This document shows, one piece after another, positions 4,916 to 6,646 of a DNA stretch of 6,646 nucleotides. The DNA is taken from contig JAGSPQ010000201.1 of NCBI GenBank assembly GCA_018262385.1, positions 1 through 6,646 of the forward strand. The letters are read 5' to 3'. Below the pieces are notes generated by a model. That model was not told the origin of the DNA, ran no database searches, and was given only the letters and a program-made list of their open reading frames with translations. Positions within the stretch are counted from its first letter, which is position 1. Each line of letters starts with the position of its first letter. The stretch comes from Myxococcaceae bacterium (GTDB lineage Bacteria > Myxococcota > Myxococcia > Myxococcales > Myxococcaceae). Position numbers and translations under genes: made by a program.

Positions 4916-6646
4916 CTACGGAATCACCGGCGCGGTGGAAAAGGTCCGCGACGGATCGGAGGGCTCGGGGGTGTTGGTGGGGCCGAGCACCCCGTCGAGC
5001 TTGTTGGAAGTCGAGTCGAGCACCGCCTGCCCGGCCATTTCGTCGAACCGGTAGTACGCGATCAGCCCCGGCGCATTGGTCGGGAGCAGCCGGTTGTACG
5101 AGGCGTTGAGCTGGGCCGGGGTTCGCGCCACGTTCCAGATCCGCACCTCGTCCATCCGACCGCTCATGTAGGTGGCGGAGCCGAAGAAGATCTCTTCGAT
5201 GCCGAGCGTCATCGGCCCCTGCGTGGGTCCCAGGGTTCCCGGGAACGACCCGGACGCCGTCTGGGTTCCATTCTCGTAGAGGGACAGGTTGTTGCCGTCG
5301 TAAACCATTGCCAGGTGCACCCAGGTGTTCATCTGCAGGGGGGCGTTCACGGTGTTTTGACCCGGGGCCCCCCCTCGAACGATCCGCCCGGTGAGCTGCG
5401 GCCCCAGGAAGGAGGTGAACTGGAGCAGGTACTTGTCCGGGTTGCCGCCCGCCCCCCACATCGAGACCGCCGCCCCGGTGGGCGAGTTGAGGAACACCCA
5501 CGCCTCGACGGTGGTCACCGGGGTGTCGAGCAGGGGCGAGGTGGCGAGGGTGGCGAGGTCGTCGACCCCATCGAAGAACAACGCGCCGCCCGGGCCGGTG
5601 AGCGTGAAGATCGCCACCACGGTGGTGGCCGCGGTCATCGTCACGATGCAGTTGCCGGTGCCGCTGCAGCCGCCCCCATTCCAACCGGAGAAGCTCGAGC
5701 CCGAGCCGGACACCACGTTCGCGGTGAGAGTCACGACCGTGCCGTGGCTGACCACCTCGCTGCAGTCCGCGCCGCAGGTGATCCCGGTGCCGGTCACCGT
5801 GCCCGCGCCCGTGCCCGGCTTCGACACCGAGAGCGTGTACTGGTTGAGCCTGAAGTTGGCGATCACCGTGGTCGCGGCGGTGACGGTCACCACGCAGCTG
5901 CCGGTGCCCGAGCAGCCGCCTCCGCTCCAACCGAGGAAAGTGGAGCCGGTCGCAGCGGCGGCGGTCAGGGTGACCGTCGCGCCGTGGTTGATCGACGCGC
6001 TGCAGCTGCTGCCGCAGCTGATCGCCCCGCCGGTCACCGTGCCCGAGCCGTTGTCCGGCTTGGAGATCGTGAGCGGGTATTGGTTGAGGGTGAACGTCGC
6101 GGTGACCGACAGCGAGCTGTTCATCGTCACCTGGCAGGTGCCGGTGCCGGTGCAGGCCCCGCCCCAGCCGGTGAAGGTCGAGCCGACCGCCGTCGCCGCG
6201 CTGAGCGTGACGATCGTGCCAGGCGGATAGGCCTCTGAGCAGTCCGTTCCGCACGTGATTCCACCCGGAGTCGAGCTGACCGTGCCCGTGCCGTTTCCGG
6301 GTCTCGTCACCACCAGCGGGTTGTTGAGCGCGAACGCCGCGCTGATCGTCACGTCGGCGGTCACGGTGAAGGTGCACTGACCGGTGCCGGAGCACGAGCC
6401 GCCAGACCAGCCGAGGAACGTGGAGCCGCTGACCGCAGTGGCGCTCAGCGTGACCATCGTGCCGGCCGTGGTGACCAGGGTGCAGCTGCCCGGGCAGGAG
6501 ATGCCGGTCGGGCTCGAGGTGACCGTGCCCGAGCCAGTGCCGTTCGTGGTCGCCGTCACCCGGAAGTTCGCCGGAGCGCCGCCGCCTGCGCCACCGGCAG
6601 TTCCGCCGCCTGCCCCACCCGCGGTGCCGCCGCCCGCTCCGCCCGC
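4916..6646 (-). CDS. Secreted or surface protein: Gly/Ala linker, four InlB-like repeats, C-terminal LamG-like domain (5' end outside window)
   Basis: The frame is open from the stop (TAG, 4916-4918) to the right edge, so the gene is partial. 576 codons are visible. In protein order: a Gly/Ala octapeptide repeat (TAGGAGGG type), four tandem repeats of about 80 residues, then a concanavalin A-like/LamG domain. The repeats resemble the divergent InlB B-repeat: a beta-rich unit with GTV..., a CxxxC pair, VTL, FxGW and C-GTG-C, ending in a hydrophobic strand before LNQ. Each has four Cys, implying two disulfides and hence an extracytoplasmic location. The LamG marks are ALFFDGVDD, TVEAWVFLNSP, WVHLAMVYDG, LYENGTQ, MDEVRIWNVART and LIAYYRFDE. 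Such domains bind carbohydrate or other surface ligands. The missing N-terminus probably carries a signal peptide or lipobox. The GTG at 6559 is an internal Val codon, because in-frame linker codons continue upstream. Confidence 0.88.
   Translation of the reverse strand, partial: AGGAGGGTAGGAGGGTAGGAGGGAPANFRVTATTNGTGSGTVTSSPTGISCPGSCTLVTTAGTMVTLSATAVSGSTFLGWSGGSCSGTGQCTFTVTADVTISAAFALNNPLVVTRPGNGTGTVSSTPGGITCGTDCSEAYPPGTIVTLSAATAVGSTFTGWGGACTGTGTCQVTMNSSLSVTATFTLNQYPLTISKPDNGSGTVTGGAISCGSSCSASINHGATVTLTAAAATGSTFLGWSGGGCSGTGSCVVTVTAATTVIANFRLNQYTLSVSKPGTGAGTVTGTGITCGADCSEVVSHGTVVTLTANVVSGSGSSFSGWNGGGCSGTGNCIVTMTAATTVVAIFTLTGPGGALFFDGVDDLATLATSPLLDTPVTTVEAWVFLNSPTGAAVSMWGAGGNPDKYLLQFTSFLGPQLTGRIVRGGAPGQNTVNAPLQMNTWVHLAMVYDGNNLSLYENGTQTASGSFPGTLGPTQGPMTLGIEEIFFGSATYMSGRMDEVRIWNVARTPAQLNASYNRLLPTNAPGLIAYYRFDEMAGQAVLDSTSNKLDGVLGPTNTPEPSDPSRTFSTAPVIP
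5015..5584 (-). other. LamG / concanavalin A-like lectin domain region of the surface protein
   Basis: This stretch encodes the C-terminal globular domain. It starts at GGALFFDGVDDLATL and runs to LIAYYRFDEMAGQAVLD, with the usual order of motifs: an FDGVDD opening, EAWV, WVHLAMVYDG with LYENG, then DEVRIWN and the closing YYRFDE strand. It has no Cys, unlike the repeats before it. A short tail rich in Pro, Ser and Thr ends the protein at PVIP. No C-terminal membrane anchor or sorting motif is seen, so any anchoring must come from the unseen N-terminus. Boundaries are approximate. Confidence 0.82.
5597..5839 (-). repeat. InlB-like repeat 4 (membrane-distal to the linker, next to LamG)
   Basis: This unit begins YTLSVSKPG and ends AIFTLT. 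Its Cys pairs are CGADC and CSGTGNC. It is the most diverged unit, with about three extra residues (SGSGSSF) before the conserved SGWNGGG turn. It abuts the LamG domain through a short GPGG joint. Confidence 0.85.
5840..6079 (-). repeat. InlB-like repeat 3
   Basis: An 80-residue (240 bp) unit running from YPLTISKPDN to FRLNQ. Its Cys pairs are CGSSC and CSGTGSC, and it has the FLGWSGGG turn. It has the same length as repeat 2 and shares the LNQY junction with repeat 4. Confidence 0.87.
6080..6319 (-). repeat. InlB-like repeat 2
   Basis: An 80-residue (240 bp) unit running from PLVVTRPGNG to FTLNQ. Its Cys pairs are CGTDC and CTGTGTC. The turn is FTGWGGA, one Gly/Ser shorter than in its neighbours. 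Confidence 0.87.
6320..6565 (-). repeat. InlB-like repeat 1
   Basis: This is the first unit after the Gly/Ala linker, running from FRVTATTNG to FALNN. Its Cys pairs are CPGSC and CSGTGQC, with the FLGWSGG turn. It has about 82 residues and ends in FALNN rather than the LNQ junction of units 2 and 3. Confidence 0.86.
6578..6646 (-). repeat. 24-bp tandem repeat encoding an octapeptide Gly/Ala linker (continues past the edge)
   Basis: Three units are visible: 6578-6601, 6602-6625 and 6626-6646 (cut by the edge). In the gene's direction the two full units read Thr-Ala-Gly-Gly-Ala-Gly-Gly-Gly; the third shows seven of the eight residues. The units differ almost only at synonymous third positions. 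It is a flexible linker between the unseen N-terminus and repeat 1. Copy number is unknown. Confidence 0.88.

Noticed and set aside
4659..6395. Long - strand frame overlapping the repeat/LamG gene
   Set aside because: It is the +1-shifted shadow of the repeat gene and also runs into the oppositely oriented hydrolase gene. Its text is His/Arg-rich and repeats only because the DNA beneath does.
6557..6559. GTG as the true start of the repeat/LamG gene
   Set aside because: The in-frame codons upstream encode the Gly/Ala linker up to the edge with no stop, there would be no export signal for a Cys-paired protein, and the GTG lies inside the first repeat.
5597..6565. CRISPR-like or non-coding repeat array
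   Set aside because: The period is about 240 bp, the units are diverged and coding, and there are no short identical repeats with unique spacers.

Overview
The window is GC-rich throughout, with strongly GC-biased third codon positions, and packed with protein genes. Several traits suggest a soil or sediment delta-proteobacterium of the Myxococcota type: secreted proteins with Gly/Ala-rich octapeptide linkers, tandem Cys-containing InlB-like repeats fused to a LamG-type lectin fold, an apparent Arg-rich C-terminal membrane tail at the left edge, and start codons with no Shine-Dalgarno sequence. The taxon is inferred from style, not proven.

Layout from left to right: (1) the last 27 codons of a + strand gene ending in a hydrophobic segment and an Arg cluster (2-85); (2) an amidase-signature hydrolase on the - strand (76-1434); (3) a + strand two-gene unit made of a secreted beta-rich protein (1467-2024) and a patatin-like hydrolase (2021-2902), joined by an ATGA stop/start overlap; (4) a small YccU-type CoA-binding-fold protein on the - strand (2906-3337, or to 3346 if GTG is used); (5) a 512-residue + strand protein with a C-terminal circularly permuted NlpC/P60 (YiiX/C92-type) cysteine hydrolase domain (3373-4911); (6) the 3' part of a - strand surface protein with an octapeptide linker, four InlB-like repeats and a C-terminal LamG-like domain, which runs off the right edge (4916-6646).

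No gap between genes exceeds about 35 bases. Genes alternate strand in divergent and convergent pairs. The convergent pairs overlap by 10 bases or are separated by 3 or 4 bases, with no hairpin plus T-tract. Both divergent gaps hold back-to-back -10-like hexamers 5-6 bases apart, each followed at 7-10 bases by a start codon, which fits leaderless transcription in both directions.

I see no tRNA, rRNA, CRISPR array, insertion sequence or phage gene. The genes do not form a recognisable pathway. The only likely functional unit is the coupled secreted protein/patatin pair. Nothing here compels the claim of a new system. The best leads are that pair with its atypical patatin oxyanion loop, the hydrolase with a large unassigned N-terminal region, the repeat-built surface protein, and the paired promoter architecture.
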